From JBCAXA01 sp039183535 (GTDB lineage Bacteria > Pseudomonadota > Gammaproteobacteria > Steroidobacterales > Woeseiaceae), in contig JBCDBO010000006.1 in the NCBI GenBank assembly GCA_039183535.1, positions 31,933 to 95,932 on the forward strand: DNA of 64,000 nucleotides. The letters run 5' to 3'. Positions 1 through 8,323 of the stretch are shown here, one piece after another. Position 1 is the first letter of the stretch. Each line of letters starts with the position of its first letter. Below the pieces are notes generated by a model. The model worked only from the letters and a program-made list of their open reading frames with translations. It searched no databases and had not been told where the DNA came from. The translations under genes were made by a program, and so were the position numbers.

Positions 1-720
1 CTTGAGGCTTTGCTTCGCTGGGAGCACCCTATTCGCGGTGAGCTATCGCCAGAGGCATTCATCGATCTCGCCGAGGCCGGCGGTTTGATGCCGACGCTCG
101 GCAAATGGGCCATAGAGCAAGCGTGCCAGCATGCGGCACGATGGCAACAAGATGGCCTGGATCTCACCGTCTCAATCAACGTCACTGACGCAGAGTTCGC
201 TCACCCACAGTTTTTGGCCAATGTGCGCAACGCATTGGCTGAGTCAGGTCTTACGCCGTCTCGACTGCAGATCGAACTAACAGAACGTATGCTTATGGCG
301 CATGAACGCGGTTACACGATCGCGCACAAGCTCCACAGCGAAGGCGTGCGTCTTGTTATCGATCAATTCGGCCTCGGCTACTCGTCGGCAAGTAAGCTGA
401 TTCGGTTTCCAATTCATGCCGTGAAGTTAGGCCGTGACCTGCTGCATAACGCTGCTTCCGCCGACCCAGCACCGGCCGCGCTCTGTGCGGCATTGGTTGC
501 GATGGCACACGAATTAGGCTGGGAAACGGTCGCGGTAGGGGTCGAATCACGCGACCAGCTCGACTGGTTGCGTGGGCTCGGATGTCGTGCCGTGCAAGGC
601 TATTTCTTGTCAGTACCGCTCGTCGCTGATGACGTAGCCGAGTTGATCGACTCGATGCGCGACGATGGTACTGACACTAATGTGCTCGAAATGCCTTTGG
701 CATCACCCATCACAGGCTGA
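1..720 (+). CDS. EAL domain protein, C-terminal part (5' end outside the window), probably catalytically degenerate
   Basis: The reading frame is open from base 1, so the gene starts upstream of the window. The EAL signature itself sits at codons 2-4, followed by LRWEHP. EAL domains hydrolyse cyclic di-GMP using two metals. Here the conserved Asn (SINVTD) and the Glu of ELTE are kept. However, the usual DDFG pair reads DQFG, the usual KxD reads KLG, and the Glu of the AEGVE motif is Val (VAVGVE). These changes hit metal- and base-activating positions, so I infer an inactive domain that may bind c-di-GMP or a partner protein. The QGY motif is retained near the C terminus. Anything N-terminal (GGDEF, sensor) is not visible. 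The family call is certain; loss of activity is inferred. Confidence 0.9.
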   Translation, partial: LEALLRWEHPIRGELSPEAFIDLAEAGGLMPTLGKWAIEQACQHAARWQQDGLDLTVSINVTDAEFAHPQFLANVRNALAESGLTPSRLQIELTERMLMAHERGYTIAHKLHSEGVRLVIDQFGLGYSSASKLIRFPIHAVKLGRDLLHNAASADPAPAALCAALVAMAHELGWETVAVGVESRDQLDWLRGLGCRAVQGYFLSVPLVADDVAELIDSMRDDGTDTNVLEMPLASPITG

Positions 721-732
721 ATCCGCCCAAAC

Positions 733-748
733 TGTGACCCCGGTCACG
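733..748. promoter_or_regulatory. CRP-like palindrome TGTGA-N6-TCACG
   Basis: TGTGACCCCGGTCACG matches the CRP/FNR-superfamily consensus TGTGA-N6-TCACA at nine of ten half-site positions. It lies in the 169-base gap between the EAL gene and the cyclase gene, about 140 bases before the cyclase start. That is far for a simple class I site, and it could also affect the transcript end of the EAL gene. A similar site lies before the protease gene (4188-4203). Confidence 0.5.
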
Positions 749-889
749 AACTCGTAGATCGCAACACGACGTCTAACACAGACACATTTAGTCTCATCTG
801 TTGAACTCGCGGGATAGTACTGGCGAGCGCAACGGGCGCTTGTCGACACACCCATTCGGGACCCTAGGCAGCGACGAGCGGATCGCCCA

Positions 890-3800
890 GTGACAGTTGT
901 TGACAAAACAGCGAACACCCTCAGGTACGGGCTACTGGCTCTGGCAATTGCGCTCGCATGGCTGTTTAGCGCCGCAGCCATCGCCGACACAACGATCGCC
1001 CCGCCGATGCGATTTAAACACCTGTCTACCGAGGACGGCCTGGCCCAAGCTAGCGTGATGGCGATCGCCCAAGACGATCGCGGCTTCCTGTGGTTCGCTA
1101 CCGAAAACGGCATCAATCGGTATGACGGTCTCGAGTTTCTGCACTTCCAATTCGACCTCGGTGACACCGATTCGCTACCGGCCGATTACGCAACCGACAT
1201 CGTCACCACCAGCACCGGGGAGTTATGGATTGCGACTGATGGCGGCGGCATCGCTAAATGGAACGCAGCCACGGCAAGTTTCGAGCGGGTGACACGACAA
1301 AATGGGCTCAGCGATGACAAAGTACAAAAGCTGCTGGCCGACCCCCGCGGCTTTTTGTGGATCGGCACTTTGCGGGATGGGTTAAATCGCTTCGATCCGA
1401 CCACCGGTAACGTCACGGTGTTCCAGCACGACCCAAACGACCCCGCAAGTCTATCCGCGAATTCCGTTCGCGCCTTACACCTCGATGCCGATGGGACGCT
1501 GTGGGTCGGAACAAACGGGGGTCTCGACAGAATTAGCGCCGACGGATCACGGGTCACGCGAATCGCATCGGCCGATAGCGTTGGCGCACGCATTGCCGGT
1601 AATCGCGTCCGTACTGTCCTTCGAGACAGTCACGGTGATTTGTGGGTTGGCACCCAGCGCGGCGGTCTGAGCCGAAGCCAAGACGATGCGCGCTCGTTTA
1701 CGCATTACGTCAGCGATGGCGCAGACGGCGCGATCAGCAACAATCGAATCGAGGCACTGTTGGAAGATGACGCCGGTCGTTTGTGGGTAGCCACGGCTGA
1801 CGGGCTGAACTTGTTTCTGCCCCGTGAGAACGGCTTCGCCGCTTACCGGACGGTTGCTAACGATCCGAGGTCGCTAAGCGACAACAACGTCGTATCGCTG
1901 TTCCAAGATCGGGGCGGATTGCTGTGGATCGGCACGAAAACACGCGGCGTCAATCAATGGAATCCGCGGACCTGGGCGTTTGGCCATGTGCTACCGGAAA
2001 TTATCGACAACCAACGCGTTCGCCATGTCACATCGTTTGCCGACGCTAGCAACGACGGTATTTGGTTTGGCAGTTTCGGCGGTGGCCTAACGAGACTTGA
2101 CCGAGACAATCGCCGTACGGCGAATATAGGCAAAGACAACCCGATTGGGCGGCGACTCGACGACGACCGCGTAATGGCATTGGCCGGCAATAATGCCACA
2201 CTGTGGATAGGCACGATGACCGGCGGCCTCAGTAAGCTCGATACGGCGTCCGGCTCAATGACGACCTACCGCGCCGATGCTGACGACCCAACGTCGCTTG
2301 GCGCGGATGGCGTCATGAGCTTGTACATCGATAGCAGTGAACGCCTATGGGTGGGTACGTTCGGCGGCGGCGTCGACATGCTACGGCCCGATGGTGAGGC
2401 ATTTGAGCACTTCGTCCACGACGCGAAGGACGTAACAACGCTGGCCAGTCCCCGCGCGACGGCTATCGCCGAAGATCAAGCCGGCAACATTTGGGTCGGT
2501 ACGGATGGCGGCGGCCTGCATAGGCTGAATGGCGATGGGCGCTCGTGGACACGCTTCTCGGCGGATGCGGGCGCGACAGGCGGTTTTTTCGGCAAGACCA
2601 TTTACGCACTGCACGTCGATCAGCGCGGCGAGCTGTGGGTCGGCACTCGCGAAGGGTTGTACAGAACGAGCAGTCCGGGCGCCGTTCGGCCGCGCTTTCA
2701 GGTTTACGATGAACGAAGCGGGCTCGCTGATGATAGTGTCTACGGGATTCGTTCCGACGCGCGGCAACGTGTTTGGTTTAGTACGAATCGAGGCTTGAGC
2801 GTCCTCGAACCGACCGACGGCACCGTCACTAACTACTCAGTTAGCCATGGCTTACAAGCCTACGAGTTCAATTTCGGCGCACACTTCGTCGCCGCAGACG
2901 GTCGTTTGCTGTTCGGCGGACCGAATGGATTTAACGCGTTCTCGGCCGGGTCTACGGATTTTACCGCTGCTCCCCCACAGATTGCACTCACCGGACTCGA
3001 GCTGCTCAACAAACCGGTCCGCGAGAGTGCGGTCTACGACGATGTACGCCGAGTCGACCTCGCGTACACCGATGACGTCGTAACGTTTGAATTTGCTGCG
3101 CTGGACTTCGCCGCACCCGAACAAAATCGATTTCAGTACAAACTGGAGGGCTTCGACCGTGAATGGGTCGATGCCGGTGGACAACATCGCACAACTTATA
3201 CCAACCTGCGAGGCGGCCAGTATGCATTCAAAGTGAAAGCAGCGAACAGTGATGGGATTTGGTCAACGCAGTCGTTCGACTTAGACGTTCGCGTTGAGCC
3301 ACCACCGTGGCTGACGCCGTGGGCCTATCTCTTGTACGCAGCTACAGCCCTCGGTATCGCGTTCGCAATTTGGCAAGCTCAAGAACGACGTCTTCGACAA
3401 CGAGCGGAATACAGCCACCAATTGGAGCTCAAGGTCGAGGAGCGTACCCGCGAAATCGCCGCCCGCAACCACGAGCTAGAACGCGCCAATACTGCGTTAC
3501 ACGAAGCAAGTTACACCGACCCACTCACTGGCCTGCGCAATCGCCGCTACTTCTTTGAGCAAGTCGGTAAACAACTGGACCGGGTTGCCAATCGTCCATC
3601 GACAGAACGGCGCAGTACACCTGACGAGTTCGTCTTCATGATGATCGATCTCGACCATTTCAAACCGGTTAACGATACCCACGGCCACCAAGCGGGCGAT
3701 CAGTTGCTCGTCGGGGTGGCCGATGCATTACGCGATCTGTGTCGCTCGACCGACACCGTCATTCGCTGGGGCGGCGACGAGTTTCTCCTGGTCGCCCAGC

Positions 3801-4165
3801 GCGCGGGTGCGGATGAGGCAAGCTACTTGGCCGAGCGCGTCCGCTCCGCGGTAGCGAGTTCTGTCTTTCCGGTCGGCCAAGGACACGTCGCCAGAACAAC
3901 GAGCTCGATTGGCTACGCATCATTTCCGTTCTTCGATAACGATCCGCATCGTCTGACGTGGGAACAGACGCTGAAAGTTGCCGATATCGTCATGTATCGC
4001 GCCAAAGAGGAACGTAACAGCTGGTGCGGTGTTGTAGGGATCGACTACCCACACGATGTCGACACGCTGCTCGAGGCGATGCACCAAGATCTCGACGATT
4101 TGCACGAGCAAGGCCACGTCATCGTGACAGAGGCGGTACGAGACTCGTCCGAGAAGATCGCGTAG
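890..4165 (+). CDS. Periplasmic two-component-propeller sensor fused to a GGDEF diguanylate cyclase
   Basis: This is a 1091-residue membrane sensor that should make cyclic di-GMP. An N-terminal signal or anchor segment (about residues 10-35) precedes a long run of Reg_prop repeats (about 45-700; recurrent LWVGT-type strands) forming two seven-bladed propellers. A Y_Y_Y domain follows (about 720-800), then one membrane helix (about 809-828), a short coiled coil and a GGDEF domain. The active-site GGDEF is at 961-965. RSTD at 952-955 is placed exactly as an inhibitory I-site (RxxD, five residues, GGDEF), so product feedback is expected. Propeller sensors often carry histidine kinase output and sense polysaccharide; here the output is a cyclase and the ligand is unknown. 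The start is GTG; no clear alternative is better. A CRP-like site lies upstream. Confidence 0.93.
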   Translation: MTVVDKTANTLRYGLLALAIALAWLFSAAAIADTTIAPPMRFKHLSTEDGLAQASVMAIAQDDRGFLWFATENGINRYDGLEFLHFQFDLGDTDSLPADYATDIVTTSTGELWIATDGGGIAKWNAATASFERVTRQNGLSDDKVQKLLADPRGFLWIGTLRDGLNRFDPTTGNVTVFQHDPNDPASLSANSVRALHLDADGTLWVGTNGGLDRISADGSRVTRIASADSVGARIAGNRVRTVLRDSHGDLWVGTQRGGLSRSQDDARSFTHYVSDGADGAISNNRIEALLEDDAGRLWVATADGLNLFLPRENGFAAYRTVANDPRSLSDNNVVSLFQDRGGLLWIGTKTRGVNQWNPRTWAFGHVLPEIIDNQRVRHVTSFADASNDGIWFGSFGGGLTRLDRDNRRTANIGKDNPIGRRLDDDRVMALAGNNATLWIGTMTGGLSKLDTASGSMTTYRADADDPTSLGADGVMSLYIDSSERLWVGTFGGGVDMLRPDGEAFEHFVHDAKDVTTLASPRATAIAEDQAGNIWVGTDGGGLHRLNGDGRSWTRFSADAGATGGFFGKTIYALHVDQRGELWVGTREGLYRTSSPGAVRPRFQVYDERSGLADDSVYGIRSDARQRVWFSTNRGLSVLEPTDGTVTNYSVSHGLQAYEFNFGAHFVAADGRLLFGGPNGFNAFSAGSTDFTAAPPQIALTGLELLNKPVRESAVYDDVRRVDLAYTDDVVTFEFAALDFAAPEQNRFQYKLEGFDREWVDAGGQHRTTYTNLRGGQYAFKVKAANSDGIWSTQSFDLDVRVEPPPWLTPWAYLLYAATALGIAFAIWQAQERRLRQRAEYSHQLELKVEERTREIAARNHELERANTALHEASYTDPLTGLRNRRYFFEQVGKQLDRVANRPSTERRSTPDEFVFMMIDLDHFKPVNDTHGHQAGDQLLVGVADALRDLCRSTDTVIRWGGDEFLLVAQRAGADEASYLAERVRSAVASSVFPVGQGHVARTTSSIGYASFPFFDNDPHRLTWEQTLKVADIVMYRAKEERNSWCGVVGIDYPHDVDTLLEAMHQDLDDLHEQGHVIVTEAVRDSSEKIA

Positions 4166-4187
4166 GCTCAATTTAACCGATCTTTTA

Positions 4188-4203
4188 TGTGAACCAGGTC
4201 ACA
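4188..4203. promoter_or_regulatory. CRP-like palindrome TGTGA-N6-TCACA
   Basis: TGTGAACCAGGTCACA is a perfect match to both half-sites of the CRP consensus with the correct six-base spacer. It lies about 97 bases before the protease start codon in a 134-base gap, a plausible activator position. CRP-like control (cAMP or another family member) of the protease is inferred. Confidence 0.6.
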
Positions 4204-4299
4204 AGAATGCGCCGCACCGCGCCGTCGCAAAACACGGACTAAAACTCGTCAAATCGCTGTAATACAGGGCATAGAGCAACCCTGAATCGAGCGAAACCG

Positions 4300-7284
4300 A
4301 TGACTCCGATAAACCGTTCTCTCGCACTGGCACTGGCAGCCGCGACCGCAGGCGCCACGTGGCTTGTCGCCGAGCACCGCGTTGTAGCGAAATCGCCAGC
4401 CGCTAGTCGCTCCGCCGTTACCGACACAACGAACACGACGATCGTTACGCCGACTACCGAAGCGGTGTTTGCAGCACGTGATCCAGAAACGGAAGAAACC
4501 TACCCGGACGGTACTGAGTTCAACAGCGAGGGTTTGCCGCTGTTTGTTCCGGCCGCAAGCAATGCTAGCGAGTTACCGCGCACTACCGCCATCAATAAAG
4601 AACTGGAAATACAAGCTTTGTCGGCGACTGGACGGTCCGTTCCCGCACCAGGCACCGAGTTTGCCGACCATGTCGTACAACTTGGGTCGGCTACTGACCT
4701 TGCGGATCTCGATGCGCAGCTGAGCGCGATAGACGGCGAGGTATTGCGCTACATGCCAGCGCTGCGAGTAGCAACAGTGCGTGTCCCTGCCAATCGCAGC
4801 GTTGATCTCGAAGCGCTGGACGGCCTTGGCGCGATCGCTGCCGACGCGGAAGTCCAATTGATGTCGGTGCCGGCCAAACGTACCGCAAAAACACCGGTAC
4901 CGGGCGAGCAAACGTACACCGCAGCTGATGAGGACATCGTTGTCGCAGTCGTTGACTCAGGCGTTGCCGATCACGAAGACATCAATGTGGTTCGTCATAT
5001 TCATCTGGTCACACCAAAAACACAGCAACGCAATGTTGCGTACAGTTGGCGGTCGCTGCAGTCGCAGTATTTATTCGACGAGGGCGGCGCTGTAGCGTTC
5101 GATCGGCGTGGCGGAACCCGCGAGCACCTGTATTGGCAGTCGGACGACGATGACGACGCACCCCGCTGGTCCGCGGACGGCGTAAATCTGCACGACGGCG
5201 CGTTCATCAGCCTTCCCAGCAATTATTTTCCGACCGTCTGCTCAAAGAACAATCGCGCCAGCCTTGAGGCGTGGATTACGCCGGACAATGCATCGAACTA
5301 CGACACCATTCTGACGGCGAGAGCCGGCAATACGACGCAGCTGCGATTGCGTCAGTTTGGCAATCGTCTGCAAGCGATCATCGGCATTCAGAACGGGGCG
5401 GTTTATGCCTACTCGCAGCCGGGTTCAGTTGTACCCGGGCAGCCGATTCACGTCGTTCTGCGTCGCAGCACCAGCGGAGAAACACGTCTGCTCATCAATG
5501 GCGTTGATCACTGGAACACGACAATCCACCGCACGACGCCAATTGTTTGGAATTCTGGCCAAGTCATTGAAGTGGGTAACCGCACCCATGGCTGGGCGGG
5601 CAGTATCGAAGCGCTCAGTATTCGTTGCGATTCGCTCAGTAACGCCGACGCTTTGAAAAACTTCCGGGCTGGTTCTGATGCGTTCTTCTCCGTTCTTGAC
5701 ACGGTTGGTCATGGTACGCACGTTGCCGGCACGATCGGCGGCACAGGCCAGGCGTCGGGCGGAGAGTACGCCGGCATCGCTCCAGGGGCACCGATTGTCG
5801 ATTTGCGAGTTTTGAACGAGAACGGTCGCGGCTCCGTGAGCAATGCGCTGGCGGCGTTCGACTGGCTGCTCGCCAACGCCGACGACGAAGATATCCGTAT
5901 CGTCAATCTGTCGATCGGTAAAGCGGTTGACTCGCCAGTCGCGAACGACTTACTGGTGCAAGCGGTGGAGCAGCTCGTTGCTCAAGGCATTGTTGTCGTG
6001 GCGTCGGCGGGCAATTACGGCAAGCTTGGCAATTTCTACATCACGAGCCCCGGCAGTGCGCCGAATGCAATAACCGTGGGGGCAGTACGTATCAATGACA
6101 CGGCCTGTATCGACGATGACACGGTCGCGGGTTTTTCGTCGCGTGGTCCAACCTTGCACGACCACTACATGAAGCCGGACCTCGTTGCCCCGGGCACGCG
6201 TATCATTGCGGCGACTGCCGAGAACGGCAGCATGAAAGCGAATCACCCAAATCGCCTTGAGAACTGCAGCAACGGCAACTGCAGCGATAAGTACTTTCGC
6301 CTTAGCGGCACGAGCATGGCAGCCGCCGTGGTCTCTGGTGCGGCGACCCTAATGCTCTCGCGCGACGACAGCCTCAACCCAGGCACGGTCAAGGCCCGTC
6401 TGATGCGCTCAGCACGCAAGATCGCTGGCGATCCGGTCGAAGTAGGCGCCGGGGTTCTCGACATACGCGCGGCGTTGCGGGACGACGGCGTTGTCAGTGC
6501 TGCACCATCACCGCGATTGGTCCGCTTATCGACGCAAAACACGATTCTAGTTGAGGATAGTGCATCGCTGTGGGGTAGCGAAGAGTGGGCTGCGAAGAAT
6601 TTGTGGTCGAACGGTTACATGTGGCGCGACGGTTATATGTGGGCTGATGGTTATATGTGGGCCGATGGCTATCTCTGGACGGACGGTTACATGTGGGCGG
6701 ACGGATACATGTGGGCCGACGGTTACATGTGGGCGGATGGCTATATGTGGGCCGACGGATACATGTGGGCCGATGGTTACCTCTGGGCCGATAACGACTC
6801 ATTGATCGCGCAGTCGAACGACGACGGAGGCTCGGCCGCAGGTAACGGTTTGTCCTGCACAAGCGGGGCAGATGGCGAAGAGCTATTGACCGGTGGCGAT
6901 TTCGAATCAGGCTTTAACACGTGGCACAACCACACTAACGCCAACGTAATCCACGCCTGGGATGAGCGCCGCGGGATACGATCTCTGCGTCTACGCAATC
7001 GTCAATGCACGTCAAAGGTGTTGGGCGACAATTGGGTACCGGGCCAAATGATCACGGTGACCGGTTACTACCGCTCGGCAGGCTCGGGCAACATCGTCCT
7101 CGGGGTCGACTACTTCAATAACAGCTGGACGGAAATTGACGAGGTCTACTCGAACCTCGACGACGCCCGCGGCGGCTACAAACGCTTTTCGTTCTCCGGC
7201 GTCATCCCGAATGGCACGAAAAACATGAGCTTGTGGATCTGCGGAAACTCGGACACGCGCTATGATGATATCTCGGTACGCTAG
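4300..7284 (+). CDS. Secreted subtilisin-like serine protease (S8) with LamG-like insertion and WADGYM repeats
   Basis: This 994-residue protein has a signal peptide and a propeptide-like region (to about 200). It has the full S8 catalytic set: Asp219 (VVDSG), His471 (GHGTHVAG), oxyanion Asn572 (SAGN) and Ser672 (GTSMAA). About 250 residues separate Asp and His, far more than in subtilisin. The insertion (about 240-460) has the look of a LamG/concanavalin-type domain (EAWI, LLINGV segments). After the catalytic domain there is a 63-residue tryptophan-rich hexapeptide repeat (769-831). The C terminus (about 860-994) resembles a carbohydrate-binding-module-like beta sandwich. It is likely exported to digest extracellular protein, with the accessory domains guiding it to polymers. 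A strong terminator follows. The S8 assignment is certain; the domain names of insert and tail rest on pattern only. Confidence 0.95.
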   Translation: MTPINRSLALALAAATAGATWLVAEHRVVAKSPAASRSAVTDTTNTTIVTPTTEAVFAARDPETEETYPDGTEFNSEGLPLFVPAASNASELPRTTAINKELEIQALSATGRSVPAPGTEFADHVVQLGSATDLADLDAQLSAIDGEVLRYMPALRVATVRVPANRSVDLEALDGLGAIAADAEVQLMSVPAKRTAKTPVPGEQTYTAADEDIVVAVVDSGVADHEDINVVRHIHLVTPKTQQRNVAYSWRSLQSQYLFDEGGAVAFDRRGGTREHLYWQSDDDDDAPRWSADGVNLHDGAFISLPSNYFPTVCSKNNRASLEAWITPDNASNYDTILTARAGNTTQLRLRQFGNRLQAIIGIQNGAVYAYSQPGSVVPGQPIHVVLRRSTSGETRLLINGVDHWNTTIHRTTPIVWNSGQVIEVGNRTHGWAGSIEALSIRCDSLSNADALKNFRAGSDAFFSVLDTVGHGTHVAGTIGGTGQASGGEYAGIAPGAPIVDLRVLNENGRGSVSNALAAFDWLLANADDEDIRIVNLSIGKAVDSPVANDLLVQAVEQLVAQGIVVVASAGNYGKLGNFYITSPGSAPNAITVGAVRINDTACIDDDTVAGFSSRGPTLHDHYMKPDLVAPGTRIIAATAENGSMKANHPNRLENCSNGNCSDKYFRLSGTSMAAAVVSGAATLMLSRDDSLNPGTVKARLMRSARKIAGDPVEVGAGVLDIRAALRDDGVVSAAPSPRLVRLSTQNTILVEDSASLWGSEEWAAKNLWSNGYMWRDGYMWADGYMWADGYLWTDGYMWADGYMWADGYMWADGYMWADGYMWADGYLWADNDSLIAQSNDDGGSAAGNGLSCTSGADGEELLTGGDFESGFNTWHNHTNANVIHAWDERRGIRSLRLRNRQCTSKVLGDNWVPGQMITVTGYYRSAGSGNIVLGVDYFNNSWTEIDEVYSNLDDARGGYKRFSFSGVIPNGTKNMSLWICGNSDTRYDDISVR
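6604..6792 (+). repeat. Tandem hexapeptide repeat W-A-D-G-Y-M inside the protease
   Basis: There are eleven regularly spaced Trp codons, 18 bases apart, giving ten full W-x-D/N-G-Y-M/L units and a last partial one. Most units read WADGYM, with WSNGYM, WRDGYM and WTDGYM variants at the edges and Leu replacing Met three times. Synonymous codons vary between units (GGT/GGC/GGA, TAC/TAT, GAC/GAT), so the protein pattern rather than the DNA is conserved. Confidence 0.95.
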
Positions 7285-7344
7285 ACAACGGTGGCTGTTG
7301 CCACCAATCACAACCTCGTAAGACACCCTTCGTCAGGTGGCGGA

Positions 7345-7388
7345 AAAGGCCGGGTCCAACCTCCCAGGGATCCGGCCTTTCTTTTTTA
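7345..7388 (+). terminator. Rho-independent terminator after the protease
   Basis: A 13-base-pair stem (AAAGGCCGGGTCC with GGATCCGGCCTTT, one G-T pair) encloses a ten-base loop. It is followed by C and then six T. It ends the protease transcript. A smaller perfect hairpin (GGTGGC-TGTT-GCCACC, 7290-7305) precedes it. The rest of 7389-7622 shows nothing I can assign beyond the leader of the next gene. Confidence 0.9.
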
Positions 7389-7622
7389 TCGATGATTCGA
7401 CGAGCAGAAAAGCGACTGTCGCCCATCAAAAAATGTCGGCATGACCACTGTAGGTGGGTGTGACCAACGCTAAGCCCCGGACAAATCTGCGACAGAGTCG
7501 ATCTTGATCCGATTCGGCGATCGATTTCACACGTTGACGACGGTCACGTCCCTAGCGTCTACGGCAGCACAGTGAGGAGAGCTGTGTCGTTCCCCCATTT
7601 CTCTCGTATAGGAGACGCTCGT

Positions 7623-8138
7623 ATGAAATCCTTTCGCGCTCGCACCGTCGGCTTACTGACCGGCCTACTCGCCACGCTCGTCGTCGTTGCAACGGCCCAA
7701 GCCGGTCATCATGAGAAAGACGAAGGTGACATTGTCGATGTAGCTATCGCTGCTGGTTCGTTCGAAACGCTGGCAGCGGCGTTGACCGCCGCCGACCTTG
7801 TCGACACGCTAAAAGGTGATGGCCCGTTTACCGTATTTGCACCAACCGACGAAGCCTTTGCCAAGCTGCCGGCTGGCACGGTTGAAACGCTGCTGAAACC
7901 GGAAAACAAGGATCAATTGGTCGCGGTTCTGACCTACCACGTCGTTGCCGGAAAAGTACTGGCCAAAGACGTAGTGACGTTGAACGAAGCTACCACCGTC
8001 AATGGCGCGAACGTCGAGATTGCTGTTAACGATGGCACGGTCAGCATCAACAATGCCACCGTAACCGCGACAGACATCAAAGCCAGCAACGGCGTCATTC
8101 ACGTGATCGACACGGTTATTTTGCCGCCGAAGTCGTAA
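7623..8138 (+). CDS. Secreted fasciclin (FAS1) domain protein
   Basis: A 171-residue protein with a classic signal peptide (positive N terminus, Leu/Val core, cleavage near TAQA-GHH) and a single FAS1 domain. The two conserved FAS1 boxes are visible: FTVFAPTDEAF in the first half and a C-terminal segment ending VIHVIDTVILPP. FAS1 domains act in adhesion or cell-surface and matrix contacts. The start is set at the ATG at 7623 because GGAG lies 9 bases upstream and a signal peptide follows at once; the longer in-frame GTG start at 7572 would bury the signal peptide. It stands alone between terminator-like structures, so it is probably monocistronic. Confidence 0.92.
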   Translation: MKSFRARTVGLLTGLLATLVVVATAQAGHHEKDEGDIVDVAIAAGSFETLAAALTAADLVDTLKGDGPFTVFAPTDEAFAKLPAGTVETLLKPENKDQLVAVLTYHVVAGKVLAKDVVTLNEATTVNGANVEIAVNDGTVSINNATVTATDIKASNGVIHVIDTVILPPKS

Positions 8139-8168
8139 TGCGACGCTACACGTTCTAGCAAGCAGGGC

Positions 8169-8197
8169 GCTGGACCGTCTGCAATCGACGGTCCAGC
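8169..8197 (+). terminator. Perfect 11-bp hairpin after the FAS1 gene
   Basis: GCTGGACCGTC and GACGGTCCAGC form a perfect stem around a seven-base loop, 31 bases after the FAS1 stop codon. The downstream sequence (AGCCTTCC) lacks a real T tract, so intrinsic termination would be weak. It may instead protect the 3' end. Confidence 0.5.
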
Positions 8198-8323
8198 AGC
8201 CTTCCGCGTGGGTGCAGAACCTGCGTGATGACTCGTCAAAATACTGACGACACCAGCCGGCAGCCGCGCGACATAGTCTTTGCTGGTACAGTAGTACCAG
8301 CGGTAAAAGTCTAAGGCCAACCG

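Noticed and set aside
890..4165. Hybrid histidine kinase call for the propeller sensor
   Set aside because: No HisKA, HATPase or receiver domain is present; the output is GGDEF.
6604..6792. CRISPR-like or minisatellite array
   Set aside because: The 18-base periodicity is in frame inside the protease and varies at synonymous positions, so it is a protein repeat.
6494..6862. Open frame on the minus strand across the hexapeptide repeat
   Set aside because: It is a low-complexity Arg/Pro/Cys/Thr shadow of the repeat on the other strand, with no start signal.
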